DNA of 64,000 bases from Bordetella parapertussis (GCA_945862305.1 CAMAXF010000008.1:1-64000); one strand, 5' to 3'; positions 53,546 through 63,662 are shown, counted from the stretch's first letter. Notes: a model not told the origin generated them from the sequence alone. Numbers and translations: made by a program.

Positions 53546-54160
53546 ATGAAATTTTCCACGTCCACCGTGGTTGCAACCCGCCGTTCTGCTGAAGGATCGC
53601 GTGCGAGCCGCCGCCTTCGTCGGGATGGCAAGCTGCCAGGCATTGTGTATGGCGGCAAGGGCGAGCCCATCGCCATTGAAATGGATCACAACCCCATTTT
53701 TCTCGCGCTGAAGGTTGAGTCCTTCCATGCGTCCATCCTGAAGCTCGAGCTCGACGGCAAGAGCGAGCAGGTGCTCCTGCGCGACTTCCAAATGCACCCG
53801 TTCAAGGCCCAGGTGCTGCACATCGACTTCCAACGTGTCGAGGCCGATCAGCTTCTGCACAAGAAGGTGCCTTTGCACTTTGTGGGTCAGGATGTCTCCC
53901 CCGCCGTCAAGCTCGATGCCGCCATCGTCAGCCATGTGCTCAACGAGCTCGAGATCAGCTGCCTGCCCAAAGACCTGCCGGAGTTCATCGAGGTCGACCT
54001 CTCCAAGCTTGCGGTTGGCCACTCGGTTCACGTCAAGGACATCAGCCTGCCCGCAGGCGTGACCCTCGTGGCACACGGCCAGGACAACCCCGTTGTTGCC
54101 ACGGCCAGCAAGCCTGGCGGCAAGGACGACGCTGCCCCGGCTGACGCCACTGCAGGCTAA
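53546..54160 (+). CDS. rplY: 50S ribosomal protein L25 (general stress protein Ctc form)
   Basis: 204 residues, the long form with an N-terminal L25 domain ([16 protein letters not shown]) and a C-terminal TL5-like beta domain. It binds 5S rRNA. The C-terminal tail is Ala/Asp-rich and probably disordered. Start by homology and ribosome binding site; the frame is open upstream into prs. Confidence 0.95.
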   Translation: MKFSTSTVVATRRSAEGSRASRRLRRDGKLPGIVYGGKGEPIAIEMDHNPIFLALKVESFHASILKLELDGKSEQVLLRDFQMHPFKAQVLHIDFQRVEADQLLHKKVPLHFVGQDVSPAVKLDAAIVSHVLNELEISCLPKDLPEFIEVDLSKLAVGHSVHVKDISLPAGVTLVAHGQDNPVVATASKPGGKDDAAPADATAG

Positions 54161-54193
54161 GCAGCGCGGTCTGCGCGCCGGCCGCACCGCGCC

Positions 54194-54817
54194 ATGACCA
54201 TTCGCCTGATCGCCGGCCTCGGAAACCCTGGGGCCGGCTACTCTGAAACCCGCCACAACGCGGGTTTCTGGTTTGTGGATGCCCTGGCCGCCCGCGGCCT
54301 GGGCGCCGGCCCCGCCAGTTGGTCCTCCGAGTCCCGATTCAAGGGTCATGCTGCGAAGGTCGCGGCCCCGGGTTTGGTCGCTGGTGGCCTCTGGCTGCTC
54401 AAGCCAGACACCTTCATGAACCGCTCCGGGGCGGCTGTGCAGCCCATGCGCCACTTCTACCAAATCGAACCACAAGAACTGCTGGTGGTTCACGATGAGC
54501 TCGACCTGCCACCCGGACAGATTCGGCTCAAACAAGGCGGTGGCCACGGCGGCCACAACGGCATTCGAGACATTGCGACCGCCCTGGGCGATGCCAATTT
54601 CTGGCGGCTGCGCCTGGGCATTGGCCACCCCCGAACCCTCGGGCTGGAGCAGGCCGTGGCGGACTTCGTCCTGCAGCGGCCGCGGCCAGACGAATCCACT
54701 GCGCTGGGCCAGGCCATCGATCGTGCACTGCAGGCCTTGCCTGCGCTTCTTCGGGGGGATGCGGCTGCAGCGCAACGGCTGCTCCACGTCGACCCTCCCG
54801 CACAGCCCAACCCCTGA
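54194..54817 (+). CDS. pth: Peptidyl-tRNA hydrolase
   Basis: 207 residues. [24 protein letters not shown] with the catalytic His, then [10 protein letters not shown] and [26 protein letters not shown]. It recycles peptidyl-tRNA released from stalled ribosomes. It lies 33 bases after rplY, a standard rplY-pth-ychF order. Confidence 0.96.
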   Translation: MTIRLIAGLGNPGAGYSETRHNAGFWFVDALAARGLGAGPASWSSESRFKGHAAKVAAPGLVAGGLWLLKPDTFMNRSGAAVQPMRHFYQIEPQELLVVHDELDLPPGQIRLKQGGGHGGHNGIRDIATALGDANFWRLRLGIGHPRTLGLEQAVADFVLQRPRPDESTALGQAIDRALQALPALLRGDAAAAQRLLHVDPPAQPNP

Positions 54818-54827
54818 AAGGACACCC

Positions 54828-55919
54828 ATGGCACTTCAATGCGGCATCGTCGGCCTGCCCAATGTTGGCAAGAGCACCCTCTTCAATGCACTGACCAAGG
54901 CGGGCATCGCTGCAGAGAACTATCCCTTCTGCACCATTGAGCCCAACACCGGCATCGTGGAGCTGCCCGACCCACGCCTACACCAGCTCGCTGCCATCGT
55001 GTCGCCCGAACGTGTCATGCCGGCCACCGTCGAGTTTGTCGACATTGCAGGACTGGTGGCCGGTGCCAGCAAAGGCGAAGGCCTTGGCAACCAATTCCTG
55101 GCCAACATTCGTGAGACCGATGCGATTGTGAATGTGGTGCGCTGCTTCGAAGACGAGAACGTGGTGCACGTGAATGGGCGGGTGGACCCATTGGCGGACA
55201 TCGAGACCATCGAGACCGAGCTGGCCCTGGCCGACCTGGCCGGCCTTGAGAAGCAGCTCGTCAAGGCGCAGAAGCTCGCTCGCTCGGGCGACAAGGAGGC
55301 CGCCAAGCTCGTGGCCGTTCTTGAGAAATGCCAGGTGCAGCTCGACAAGGCCAAGCCCATTCGGGGCCTGGGCCTGGACGCCGACGAACGCGCACTGATC
55401 CGGCCCCTCTTTTTCATCACGGCCAAGCCCGCGATGTTTGTGGCCAATGTGAAGGAGGGTGGCTTTGCGCAGAACCCGCACCTGGCCGCACTCGAGGCCT
55501 ATGCAGCTGAGCAACGTGCGCCGGTGGTGGCCATCTGTGCAGCCGTCGAGGCCGAGATTGCAGACATGGCCGACGAGGACAAGTCTGTGTTCCTGGCGGA
55601 CATGGGCATGACGGAGCCAGGCCTTGACCGCCTGATTCGGGCGGCATTCGGGCTCCTTGGACTACAGACCTACTTCACCGCCGGCGTCAAAGAGGTTCGG
55701 GCCTGGACGGTGCGCGTGGGCGCCACGGCACCGCAGGCCGCCGGTGTGATCCACACCGATTTCGAACGAGGCTTCATTCGGGCCGAGGTGATTGGCTTTG
55801 AGGATTACGTGGCCTGCAAGGGCGAGCAGGGTGCCAAAGAGTCCGGCAAGATGCGGCTCGAGGGAAAAGACTACGTCGTCAAGGATGGCGACGTCATGCA
55901 CTTTCGCTTTAACGTGTGA
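54828..55919 (+). CDS. ychF: Ribosome-binding ATPase YchF
   Basis: 363 residues. Obg-like family: G1 [16 protein letters not shown]3 in [17 protein letters not shown], and a C-terminal TGS domain ending [13 protein letters not shown]. It prefers ATP over GTP. AAAGGA lies before ATG 54828; the frame is open into pth, but the start is clear from homology. It overlaps the convergent rsmD by 11 bases. Confidence 0.96.
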   Translation: MALQCGIVGLPNVGKSTLFNALTKAGIAAENYPFCTIEPNTGIVELPDPRLHQLAAIVSPERVMPATVEFVDIAGLVAGASKGEGLGNQFLANIRETDAIVNVVRCFEDENVVHVNGRVDPLADIETIETELALADLAGLEKQLVKAQKLARSGDKEAAKLVAVLEKCQVQLDKAKPIRGLGLDADERALIRPLFFITAKPAMFVANVKEGGFAQNPHLAALEAYAAEQRAPVVAICAAVEAEIADMADEDKSVFLADMGMTEPGLDRLIRAAFGLLGLQTYFTAGVKEVRAWTVRVGATAPQAAGVIHTDFERGFIRAEVIGFEDYVACKGEQGAKESGKMRLEGKDYVVKDGDVMHFRFNV

Positions 55920-56520
55920 GCCGGGCCAGGCCGAAGTAAACCTGCCCTGCACGATCGGAGCGGACCAGTTCCAGGCCATGGGCCTGCAGGTGGGTTTCAA
56001 AGGCCCCCGCAATGGGCTCATCCGATTCCAAGTACAGGCAGCCGCCATCGGCCAGGTGCGGCACGGTGAGCACCACCATGCTGGGCAGCCGATGCTCCGA
56101 GAACGGTGGGTCTAGAAAAATGAGTTCATAGGGCGTCGCCTGCGGCTCACCGGCCCGCTGGGCAAGCCAGCTGGCTGCATCGGCCCGAAGCACCGTCACT
56201 GCAGTGGCGTCGAGCCGAGCCTTGGTGGTCGACAGGGCAGAGACCACCTGCGGGTCGTGGTCGAGCAGGGTCACACTGGCGGCCCCACGCGAGGCGGCCT
56301 CAAAGCCCAAGGCTCCCGAACCAGCAAATGGGTCGAGCACACGCGCAGCCGACATGGGCACGGGCATCCAGGTGACGAGCCAGTTGAAGACGGTCTCGCG
56401 AACCCGGTCTGGTGTGGGGCGAAGGTCGGGCCGATCGGGCACGGGCAGCAGGCTGCGCCGCCACTGGCCCGCGATGATGCGCACCGAACCTGGCTGCGCC
56501 AGACTGCGCCGTGGCGTCAC
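55909..56520 (-). CDS. rsmD: 16S rRNA (guanine(966)-N2)-methyltransferase
   Basis: 203 residues. [35 protein letters not shown] region at the N-terminus, SAM motif [19 protein letters not shown] and catalytic LDPPF. In most relatives rsmD is followed directly by coaD; here it lies 7 kb away on the opposite strand. It overlaps the upstream M16 gene by four bases. Confidence 0.94.
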   Translation of the reverse strand: MTPRRSLAQPGSVRIIAGQWRRSLLPVPDRPDLRPTPDRVRETVFNWLVTWMPVPMSAARVLDPFAGSGALGFEAASRGAASVTLLDHDPQVVSALSTTKARLDATAVTVLRADAASWLAQRAGEPQATPYELIFLDPPFSEHRLPSMVVLTVPHLADGGCLYLESDEPIAGAFETHLQAHGLELVRSDRAGQVYFGLARLTR

Positions 56521-57983
56521 GGGGATGGCACGGGTGCGGGAGACGGCACGGCTGCGGGAGAAGGCGCCGGCTCCCCACCAACCACCACCACGGTCATGGC
56601 ATCGAGGACCAGTCGCCGGGCCAGGACATCTGCGATGTCCTCCTGATTCACGGCAGCCACGCGCTCAGACCAGGTGTCGAGGTAGTCGAGTGGCAGGCGG
56701 TAGAAGGCCATCTGGGCCAGGTTGTCGAGCAGCTTGCGGTTGGAATCCAGGCGCAGCGCAAAGCCACCCAGCAGGTTCTTCTTGGCCGCCTCCAGCTCCG
56801 CCTCGGTGGCCCCCTTCTGCACAAAATCGGTCAGCACAGACCGCACCACCGTGAGCGCCTCTGCCGAGCGATCGCGCTGGGTCTGTAGCCCAATGAAGAA
56901 CGGGCCCGGCTGGGCCAGTGGCTGAACGGCAGAGAACACGCTGTAGGAAAGCCCCCGCTTCTCACGCACCTCGTGGGTGAGGCGGGCCGTGAAGCCGCCG
57001 CCACCCAGGATGTGATTGGCCACCAGCATGGGGAAGAAATCCAGGCGGTCGGATCGGCTCATCATGGGCAGGCCCAGCCAGATGTGGCTCTGGTTGGCGG
57101 GGTGGGGCTGACGAATCTCAGTGGCCTTGGCCGGTGGCACGGCCGGCAAAAGCGAGAGCCAGGCCACATCCGATCGAATGGCCAGGGCCTGGTGAGATGG
57201 GTCCTGAACGCGCTGGGTCAAGGGCGCAAGCAGTGCGTCGGCCAGGGCCTTGGCATCGGCCAGGCTGAGGTCTCCCACGAGAGCCACCGACATGCGCTCA
57301 GGCCGCCAGAAGCGCGCATGAAAGGCGGCGAGGTGGTCGGCTGCGATGGCCTGCAAAGAGGCCTGTGTGGACTGCCGCCCGTAGGGATGGTCTCCGTACA
57401 TGGAAGACCACAAGGCCCGGGTGGCCAAGGCCTGGGGCCGGGTGAGGGACTCTAGAAGGCCCGCCACCGAGCGGTCTCGCTCGCGTGCCACGACCGCAGC
57501 GTCATAGGCCGGGTCGGACAGCTGACGCGCTGCCCAGGCGACGGCCTCGTTGCGAACGGCGGAATCCGAGAGAAACCGGTATCGGATGCCCACCCGATCC
57601 TGCGAGACCGATTCAGAACGCTGGATGGCCAGCGCGGCCATGGCCTGGCCCACCTCTTCTTCCGACCTCGCAGGCCGGTCCGCGACGGCCGCCAGGCCCC
57701 GGTTGGACAGGCTCGCCGTCAGGCCCGCCAGGCCTTCCAGGCCCACGGGATCCCAGCGACTGCCTGCATCGATCTCGATGGCGAGGTCGACCATGGGGAT
57801 GCCACGCGCAGGAACAAAGAGCACCTCCACGCCCTGCGCGGATCGAAATGACTGGATGCGGTTCGAGGCCTTCTCAGCGGCGGCCACCCCCACATCGACG
57901 GTTTTCACTTCAGCCCGCACCGAGCCCATGGCCGTGACCATGACCACAGCAGCCAGCACCTTGACGGACAAAAGATTGCGCAT
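56517..57983 (-). CDS. M16 family peptidase-like protein, catalytically inactive
   Basis: 488 residues with a signal peptide (ending SVRAEV). M16 fold throughout, with the C-terminal HEVREKRGLSYSV signature. The metal site is degenerate: the place of HxxEH reads GLEGLAGLT. It is probably the non-catalytic partner of the adjacent active M16 protein, as is known for paired M16 proteases. A Pro/Ala-rich tail ends the protein. Nine bases after the active gene. Confidence 0.85.
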   Translation of the reverse strand: MRNLLSVKVLAAVVMVTAMGSVRAEVKTVDVGVAAAEKASNRIQSFRSAQGVEVLFVPARGIPMVDLAIEIDAGSRWDPVGLEGLAGLTASLSNRGLAAVADRPARSEEEVGQAMAALAIQRSESVSQDRVGIRYRFLSDSAVRNEAVAWAARQLSDPAYDAAVVARERDRSVAGLLESLTRPQALATRALWSSMYGDHPYGRQSTQASLQAIAADHLAAFHARFWRPERMSVALVGDLSLADAKALADALLAPLTQRVQDPSHQALAIRSDVAWLSLLPAVPPAKATEIRQPHPANQSHIWLGLPMMSRSDRLDFFPMLVANHILGGGGFTARLTHEVREKRGLSYSVFSAVQPLAQPGPFFIGLQTQRDRSAEALTVVRSVLTDFVQKGATEAELEAAKKNLLGGFALRLDSNRKLLDNLAQMAFYRLPLDYLDTWSERVAAVNQEDIADVLARRLVLDAMTVVVVGGEPAPSPAAVPSPAPVPSP

Positions 57984-57992
57984 GGTCTCTCC

Positions 57993-59408
57993 TCAGTGCC
58001 GCAGCACGGGGGCTGCAAAGCCCCGACGGCTGGCGGTGTCCAGTGGCTGCGGCAGCAGTTCGATGAGCGTGGACTGGTCGTCCTGGAAGATGGTCTTGGC
58101 CACGCGTTGCACATCCTCTGGCGTGATGGCATCGAGCAGCTGCAGCCAGTCGGTGGCATCGGCCAGGGGCCGGCCCGCAGTGACCAGGCGGCCCACCTCC
58201 ATCGCCTTTGAGAAGAGCGAGTCTTGCTTGTAGACCTGCGAGGCCTTGGCCTGCCTGCGAATGAGATTGAGCTCGTCCTGAGACACCCCCTGGGAGGCGA
58301 TCTTGGCCAGTTCAGCCTCGACATCGCGAAGGACCTCCCTCACACCGACACCTTTGGCGGGCGTGGCTTCCACCAAGAACAGTCCTGGTCCTCGAGACAC
58401 GGCGTCGGCCTGTGTGCCCACGCTCACGGCGCGCCGACTCTCGCGCACGAGCCCACGCTGTAGCCGCCCAAAATCAGGATGGTCAAGCAGGGTCGACAAG
58501 ACCCCGAGCGCCACGACATCCCGGGCCACGGGGTTGTCCGGGGAGACTGGGCCATCTCCCGGGCCCAGGGTGGGCGCCCGCCAGGCTTTAAAGAAGAAGG
58601 CATTCTCAGCCGGCGCAGAGACCTGCGCCTCACGCGCGCCCAACTGCTTGGGCTCGACCACGGCCGAGCCTGTGGGAAGGGTTTTCGGAGACCAATTTTT
58701 GTAGAGGCGCTCCACCTCGGCCAAGACCGCCTGCGCATCGACATCGCCCGCAACCACCACGGTGGCATTGTTGGGGGCATACCACTGGTCGTACCAGCCA
58801 CGGGCATCATCGGGTGTGAGGGCCTTCAAGTCTGCCATCCAGCCAATGATGGGGTGTCGCACCGGCGAGGCCACAAACGCCCGCGACATCAGGGCCTCAT
58901 AGGCCAGGCCTGATGGGCTGTCGTCGGTGCGAAGGCGCCGCTCCTCCATCACCACCAGGATCTCCTTGGCGAACTCCTCGTTGGTGAACTGCAGGTTCTG
59001 CATGCGGTCGGCCTCGAGGGCCATGACATCGAAGAGGGCATCGCGATGCACCTGCTGAAAGTAGCCGGTGTACTCCCGAGATGTGAAGGCATTCTCGCGG
59101 CCACCCAGGGCGGCCACGCGGCGGCTGAACTCACCAGCAGCCAAGGTCTTGGTGCCCTTGAACATCATGTGCTCGAGCACGTGGGCCAGGCCCGTCTTGC
59201 CGGGCTGCTCGTCCATGGAGCCCGCCTTGATCCAGACCATGTGCAGGGCAGTCGGCGCACGACGGTCTTCAAAGACCACCACCCGCAGACCATTGGCAAG
59301 GGTCTGGTCGAGGCTTGGTGTGGACTGCATGCTGCGCGCCGCAGCCGGCAGCATCAGGGTGATCAAGGCGCCTACAATGGCCGCAACGGCTCGTCTGCTT
59401 GTTCTCAT
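57993..59408 (-). CDS. M16 family zinc peptidase, periplasmic
   Basis: 471 residues with a signal peptide (to about residue 26). The inverted zinc motif HxxEH is intact (AHVLEHMMFKGT), and the third ligand Glu lies in VVMEERRLRTDD. C-terminal M16 domain follows. It pairs with the inactive M16 protein downstream. Substrates are unknown. ATG 59408 is chosen because it starts a signal peptide; the frame runs on upstream opposite ftsY. Divergent from ftsY. Confidence 0.88.
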   Translation of the reverse strand: MRTSRRAVAAIVGALITLMLPAAARSMQSTPSLDQTLANGLRVVVFEDRRAPTALHMVWIKAGSMDEQPGKTGLAHVLEHMMFKGTKTLAAGEFSRRVAALGGRENAFTSREYTGYFQQVHRDALFDVMALEADRMQNLQFTNEEFAKEILVVMEERRLRTDDSPSGLAYEALMSRAFVASPVRHPIIGWMADLKALTPDDARGWYDQWYAPNNATVVVAGDVDAQAVLAEVERLYKNWSPKTLPTGSAVVEPKQLGAREAQVSAPAENAFFFKAWRAPTLGPGDGPVSPDNPVARDVVALGVLSTLLDHPDFGRLQRGLVRESRRAVSVGTQADAVSRGPGLFLVEATPAKGVGVREVLRDVEAELAKIASQGVSQDELNLIRRQAKASQVYKQDSLFSKAMEVGRLVTAGRPLADATDWLQLLDAITPEDVQRVAKTIFQDDQSTLIELLPQPLDTASRRGFAAPVLRH

Positions 59409-59430
59409 CTCGAAAAAGACCACTCCATCC

Positions 59431-60357
59431 ATGATTGGGTTCCTCAACACCGGCGGTTTCTCCCGACTCAAGTCGGGCCTCTCCAAGACCCGCGCCGCGC
59501 TCGGCCGTCTCATCGGGCGGCCGGTGGTCGACGACGACTGGTTTGAAGAGGTTGAATCAGCCCTGATCATGGCAGATGCGGGGGCCCGCACCAGCCAAGA
59601 CCTTGTCGCAAGTCTGCGCCAAAGCCTGCGGTCCTCGCCCGTCGACCCCACAGCCAACCCTGAGGCATTGGCCGATCGACTCATTGAACTGCTCGCATCT
59701 CGGCTGGCCAGCCTGTCATCTGTGAGGCAGCCCGGCCCCGCAGCCGGGCCCCGGGTGCTCATGGTGGTTGGTGTCAACGGTGCAGGAAAGACCACCTCCA
59801 TCGGCAAGCTGGCCCACCACTTCCAGGCCCAAGGCGAAAAAGTGCTGCTGGCGGCCGGAGACACCTTCCGGGCAGCAGCCCAAGAGCAGCTCCAGGCCTG
59901 GGGAAGTCGCAATGGCGTGGACGTCATTGCACAGGCCCAGGGCGACCCCGCGGCCGTGGCCTTCGATGCCATCAAGGCCGGTGAGGCTCGCGGCGCGAGC
60001 CTGGTGATGGTCGACACCGCTGGCCGGCTGCCCACCCAACTGCATCTCATGGAGGAACTTAAAAAGGTGAAGCGGGTGATGGGCAAGGCCATGGCCGGCG
60101 CGCCCCACGAGACCTGGCTGGTCGTCGATGGCGGTACCGGTCAGAACGCCGTGGCACAGACCAAGGCCTTCGATGATGCGCTGGGGCTGACCGGCCTCAT
60201 GGTCACCAAGCTCGATGGCACGGCCAAGGGCGGTGTGCTGCTGGCCCTGGCCCAGGAGCGGCCCATTCCCGTGCAGTTCGTGGGCGTGGGGGAAGGCATT
60301 GAAGATCTGCAGCCCTTTGACCCCAAGGCCTTCGCGGCCGCACTGGTCCAGCCTTAA
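59431..60357 (+). CDS. ftsY: Signal recognition particle receptor FtsY
   Basis: 308 residues, an N and G domain with only a short N-terminal segment and no acidic A domain. GTPase motifs: GVNGAGKTTSIGKLA, DTFRAAAQEQL, VDTAGRL and TKLDGTAKGG. It docks SRP-bound ribosomes at the membrane. The start ATG 59431 gives the natural N-terminus. It overlaps the convergent decarboxylase by four bases. Confidence 0.95.
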   Translation: MIGFLNTGGFSRLKSGLSKTRAALGRLIGRPVVDDDWFEEVESALIMADAGARTSQDLVASLRQSLRSSPVDPTANPEALADRLIELLASRLASLSSVRQPGPAAGPRVLMVVGVNGAGKTTSIGKLAHHFQAQGEKVLLAAGDTFRAAAQEQLQAWGSRNGVDVIAQAQGDPAAVAFDAIKAGEARGASLVMVDTAGRLPTQLHLMEELKKVKRVMGKAMAGAPHETWLVVDGGTGQNAVAQTKAFDDALGLTGLMVTKLDGTAKGGVLLALAQERPIPVQFVGVGEGIEDLQPFDPKAFAAALVQP

Positions 60358-62639
60358 GACTGCGGCACGCAGTCCACGAAGTAAGCGCGCTCGCCGTTGC
60401 GGTCTTGTTCCACCAGCCCGTGGATGTCCGCCTCAAAGCCTGGGAAGGCGGCATTGAACTCACGCGCAAACTGCAAATAACGCACGATGGTTCGATTGAA
60501 TCGCTCTCCTGGAATGAGCAATGGAATGCCCGGCGGATAGGGCGTGAGCAGGCTCGTCGTGATGCGGCCCTCGAGGTCATCGATGGGCACACGCTCGGTC
60601 TTGCGATGGGCCACCGATGCAAAGGCATCTGCAGGCTTCATGGCCGGCTCCATGTTGGAGGTGTACATCTCGGTGGTGAGCCGGGCGATGTCATAAGACT
60701 TGTAGGTGTCGTGTAGCTGCTGACAGAGGTCTCGAAGGCCCACGCGTTCGTACTTGGGCTGGGCCGCACAGAACTCGGGGATCACCCGCCACATGGGCTG
60801 GTTCTTGTCGTAGTCGTCCTTGAACTGCTGAAGGGCCGTGAGCAGCGTGTTCCAGCGGCCCTTGGTGATGCCAATCGTGAACATGATGAAGAACGAGTAG
60901 AGGCCTGTCTTCTCGACGATCACGCCGTGTTCGGCCAGGTACTTGGTGACGACCGAGGCCGGAATGCCCTGGGCGTCGAACTCGCCCTTGATGTTCAGGC
61001 CTGGCGTGACGATGGTGGCCTTGATCGGGTCGAGCATGTTGAAGCCCGGCACGAGGTTCTCAAAGCCGTGCCATTCATCGTTGGGCTTGAGCTCCCACTG
61101 CTCGCGGTGGGCCATGCCATCGCTGTCGGCCTGAAACTCGGCCGGTCCCCAGACCTTGAACCACCAGTCCTTGTCACCGAACTCGTCCTCCACCTTGCGC
61201 ATGGCCCGTCGAAAGTCCAGGGCCTCGACGATGCTCTCTTCAACCAGTGCGGTTCCCCCGGGAGGCTCCATCATGGCCGCCGCCACATCCAGCGAGGCAA
61301 TGATGGCGTACTGCGGGCTGGTGGAGGTGTGCATCAGGTAGGCCTCGTTGAAGAGGTCTCGGTCGAGCTGCCGCGTGTCCGACTCCTGCACCAGAATTTG
61401 TGAGGCCTGGGAGAGTCCCGCAAGCAGTTTGTGGGTCGACTGGGTCGAGAAGATCATGGGGTCATGCGGGCGGGGGCGATCCTTGCCAATCGCATGCATG
61501 TCTCTGTAGAAGTCATGAAAGGCCGCATGCGGCAGCCAGGCCTCATCGAAATGCAGGGTGTCAATGGTGTTGCCGAGCACCTCCTTGAGCATCTCCACGT
61601 TGTAGAGCACACCGTCGTAGGTGCTCTGCGTGATGGTGAGGATGCGTGGCTTGGGCTGGCCGTTGGCCTTGGCCTTGGCCCAGGCCTCCTTGGCAAATGG
61701 GTTGTTCTGAATCTTGGCCTCGATGGCTGCAGGCTCGAACTCGCTGAGCGGAATGGGGCCGATGATGCCCAGGTGATTGCGGGTGGGCATGAGAAAGACC
61801 GGGATGGCACCCGTCATCGTGATGGCATGCAGCACGCTCTTGTGGCAATTGCGGTCGACCACCACGATGTCGCCCGGGGCGACTGCGGCATGCCAGACAA
61901 TCTTGTTGGATGTCGAGGTGCCATTGGTCACAAAGAAGCAGTGGTCTGCGCTGAAGATTCGGGCGGCGTTTTTTTCAGACTCGGCCACCGGCCCCGTGTG
62001 GTCGAGCAGTTGGCCGAGCTCGTCGACGGCATTGCAGACATCGGCCCGCAGCATGTTCTCGCCAAAGAACTGGTGGAACATCTGGCCCACAGGCGCCTTG
62101 AGGAAGGCGACGCCACCGGAGTGGCCGGGGCAGTGCCAGGAATAGGAGCCATCCTGCGCGTAGTGCAGCAGGGCCCGAAAGAATGGGGGCGCGAGGGAAT
62201 CGAGATAAGACTTGGCCTCGCGGATGATGTGCCGGGCCACGAACTCTGGCGTGTCCTCAAACATGTGAATGAAGCCATGCAGTTCGCGCAGCACATCGTT
62301 GGGAATGTGGCGCGAGGTTCTGGTCTCTCCATAGAGGTAGATGGGGATCTCGGCATTGCGGAATCGAATCTCACTCACGAAGGCCCGCAAGTTGCGGAGG
62401 GCGTGGGTGACCTCTTCTTTGCTTCCGGCGCCAAACTCTTCGTCATCGATGGACAGCACAAAGGCAGAGGCCCGCGACTGTTGCTGCGCAAACTGGGCGA
62501 GGTCGCCGTAGCTGGTGACACCCAGCACCTCCATGCCCTCTTTTTCCAGGGCATCGGCCAGCGCACGAATGCCCAGTCCAGAGGTGTTCTCGGAGCGAAA
62601 GTCCTCGTCGATGATGACGATGGGGAAACGAAACTTCAT
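60354..62639 (-). CDS. Orn/Lys/Arg decarboxylase, class I
   Basis: 761 residues. An N-terminal receiver-like wing domain (about 1-130), a PLP-dependent large domain with the lysine in STQSTHKLLAG and SADHCFFVTNGTSTSNK, and a C-terminal domain. It decarboxylates a basic amino acid to a polyamine or in acid resistance. Which of arginine, lysine or ornithine it uses is not certain. No antiporter gene is adjacent, which argues for a biosynthetic rather than an acid-resistance role. Confidence 0.85.
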   Translation of the reverse strand: MKFRFPIVIIDEDFRSENTSGLGIRALADALEKEGMEVLGVTSYGDLAQFAQQQSRASAFVLSIDDEEFGAGSKEEVTHALRNLRAFVSEIRFRNAEIPIYLYGETRTSRHIPNDVLRELHGFIHMFEDTPEFVARHIIREAKSYLDSLAPPFFRALLHYAQDGSYSWHCPGHSGGVAFLKAPVGQMFHQFFGENMLRADVCNAVDELGQLLDHTGPVAESEKNAARIFSADHCFFVTNGTSTSNKIVWHAAVAPGDIVVVDRNCHKSVLHAITMTGAIPVFLMPTRNHLGIIGPIPLSEFEPAAIEAKIQNNPFAKEAWAKAKANGQPKPRILTITQSTYDGVLYNVEMLKEVLGNTIDTLHFDEAWLPHAAFHDFYRDMHAIGKDRPRPHDPMIFSTQSTHKLLAGLSQASQILVQESDTRQLDRDLFNEAYLMHTSTSPQYAIIASLDVAAAMMEPPGGTALVEESIVEALDFRRAMRKVEDEFGDKDWWFKVWGPAEFQADSDGMAHREQWELKPNDEWHGFENLVPGFNMLDPIKATIVTPGLNIKGEFDAQGIPASVVTKYLAEHGVIVEKTGLYSFFIMFTIGITKGRWNTLLTALQQFKDDYDKNQPMWRVIPEFCAAQPKYERVGLRDLCQQLHDTYKSYDIARLTTEMYTSNMEPAMKPADAFASVAHRKTERVPIDDLEGRITTSLLTPYPPGIPLLIPGERFNRTIVRYLQFAREFNAAFPGFEADIHGLVEQDRNGERAYFVDCVPQS

Positions 62640-62699
62640 GGTGGGGGCCTTTCCACAGACGGTGGCTGATCTTAGGGCAAAAACGCGGGCCTCATGAGA

Positions 62700-62726
62700 C
62701 TAGCACTCTCATGTGTCGAGTGCTAA
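62700..62726. promoter_or_regulatory. CIRCE operator (HrcA binding site) upstream of rpoH
   Basis: CTAGCACTC-N9-GAGTGCTAA matches the CIRCE consensus TTAGCACTC-N9-GAGTGCTAA at all positions but the first, with the nine-base spacer exact. HrcA represses heat-shock genes through this site. It overlaps the predicted rpoH promoter, so HrcA should block sigma-32 transcription until heat shock. Confidence 0.88.
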
Positions 62727-62729
62727 AAT
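62721..62729 (+). promoter_or_regulatory. Extended -10 of rpoH
   Basis: TGC-TAAAAT is an extended -10 overlapping the right arm of the CIRCE. Transcription would start about seven bases downstream, past the in-frame ATG at 62728, which supports the start at 62758. Confidence 0.45.
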
Positions 62730-62757
62730 GGCGTCAACCCAGGGGGAGACAAGACAC

Positions 62758-63621
62758 ATGACCCATTCCGCTCTGACCGTCCTGCCACTGAGTCCAGGTG
62801 CCAACCTGGAGGCCTACTTGCGCACGGTGCAGACCATGCCCTTGCTCACGGCCCAGCGCGAGCAAGAACTTGCCCTGCGCTTTCGCACCCTTCAAGACCT
62901 CGAGGCCGCCCGCGAGCTGGTGCTCTCGCACCTACGCCTCGTGGTGGCCGTGTCCCGACAGTACCTCGGCTATGGGCTGCCGCATGCAGACCTCATTCAG
63001 GAAGGAAACCTGGGCCTCATGAAGGCCGTGCGCCGCTTTGATCCAACTCGGGGCGTTCGGCTGGTGTCCTTTGCCCTGCATTGGATCAAGGCCGAGATCC
63101 ACGAGTACATTCTGCGCAACTGGCAGATGGTGAAGGTGGCCACCACCAAGGCCCAACGCAAGCTCTTCTTCAACCTCCGCTCACTCAAGCGTAGCCTGGG
63201 TGCAAATGCGGGCGTCACAGCCGAGCAGGCCCAGGAGATCGCCCAGACCCTGCAGGTGGCCCCCGAAGAGGTGTTGGAGATGGACCAGCGGCTCAATGGC
63301 GGCGACACCCCCCTGGAGGGGCAGGTGGTCGATGGCGAGGAGCGCAGTGGCCCCATTGCCACACTGGCCGCCGAGCGCGCCGACCCCTCTGAGATCGTGG
63401 CCGAGGCCCAAGAGGAGGCGCTCGGGCGCGCCCGCGTGGCCGCGGCACTGTCCACGCTGGACGACCGCAGCCGCGACATTCTGGTGGCCCGGTGGCTTCA
63501 CGACGAGGACGACAAGCCCGCCACGCTGCACGAGCTCGCCAGTGCCCACGGCATCTCTGCGGAGCGGGTTCGTCAGATCGAGGCTGCAGCGATGAAAAAG
63601 CTCAAGCAGGCACTCACTTAA
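62758..63621 (+). CDS. rpoH: RNA polymerase sigma-32 factor (heat shock)
   Basis: 287 residues. Sigma region 2 ([18 protein letters not shown] and [18 protein letters not shown]), the RpoH box [10 protein letters not shown], and region 4 near the C-terminus ([12 protein letters not shown], then the helix-turn-helix). It directs transcription of chaperones and proteases. AGGGGGAG precedes ATG 62758. A CIRCE site upstream predicts HrcA control. Confidence 0.96.
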   Translation: MTHSALTVLPLSPGANLEAYLRTVQTMPLLTAQREQELALRFRTLQDLEAARELVLSHLRLVVAVSRQYLGYGLPHADLIQEGNLGLMKAVRRFDPTRGVRLVSFALHWIKAEIHEYILRNWQMVKVATTKAQRKLFFNLRSLKRSLGANAGVTAEQAQEIAQTLQVAPEEVLEMDQRLNGGDTPLEGQVVDGEERSGPIATLAAERADPSEIVAEAQEEALGRARVAAALSTLDDRSRDILVARWLHDEDDKPATLHELASAHGISAERVRQIEAAAMKKLKQALT

Positions 63622-63639
63622 GTTTTTCTGAAGGCGCAT

Positions 63640-63662
63640 CGCATAAGGGTTATCCTTGTGCG
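63640..63662. repeat. Hairpin directly before coaD
   Basis: CGCATAAGG and CCTTGTGCG pair (one G-U) around a GTTAT loop; the stem ends one base before the coaD ATG. It would sequester the only SD-like sequence (AAGGG) in an RNA that includes it, or it may simply overlap a -10 (TATCCT). Confidence 0.4.
63651..63656 (+). promoter_or_regulatory. -10-like hexamer before coaD
   Basis: TATCCT ends six bases before the coaD ATG, the same spacing as in ilvA, kdsD and hisC. Confidence 0.35.

Noticed and set aside
61431..62669. 412-codon frame on the plus strand opposite the decarboxylase
   Set aside because: Antisense shadow; the decarboxylase has intact PLP and wing domains.
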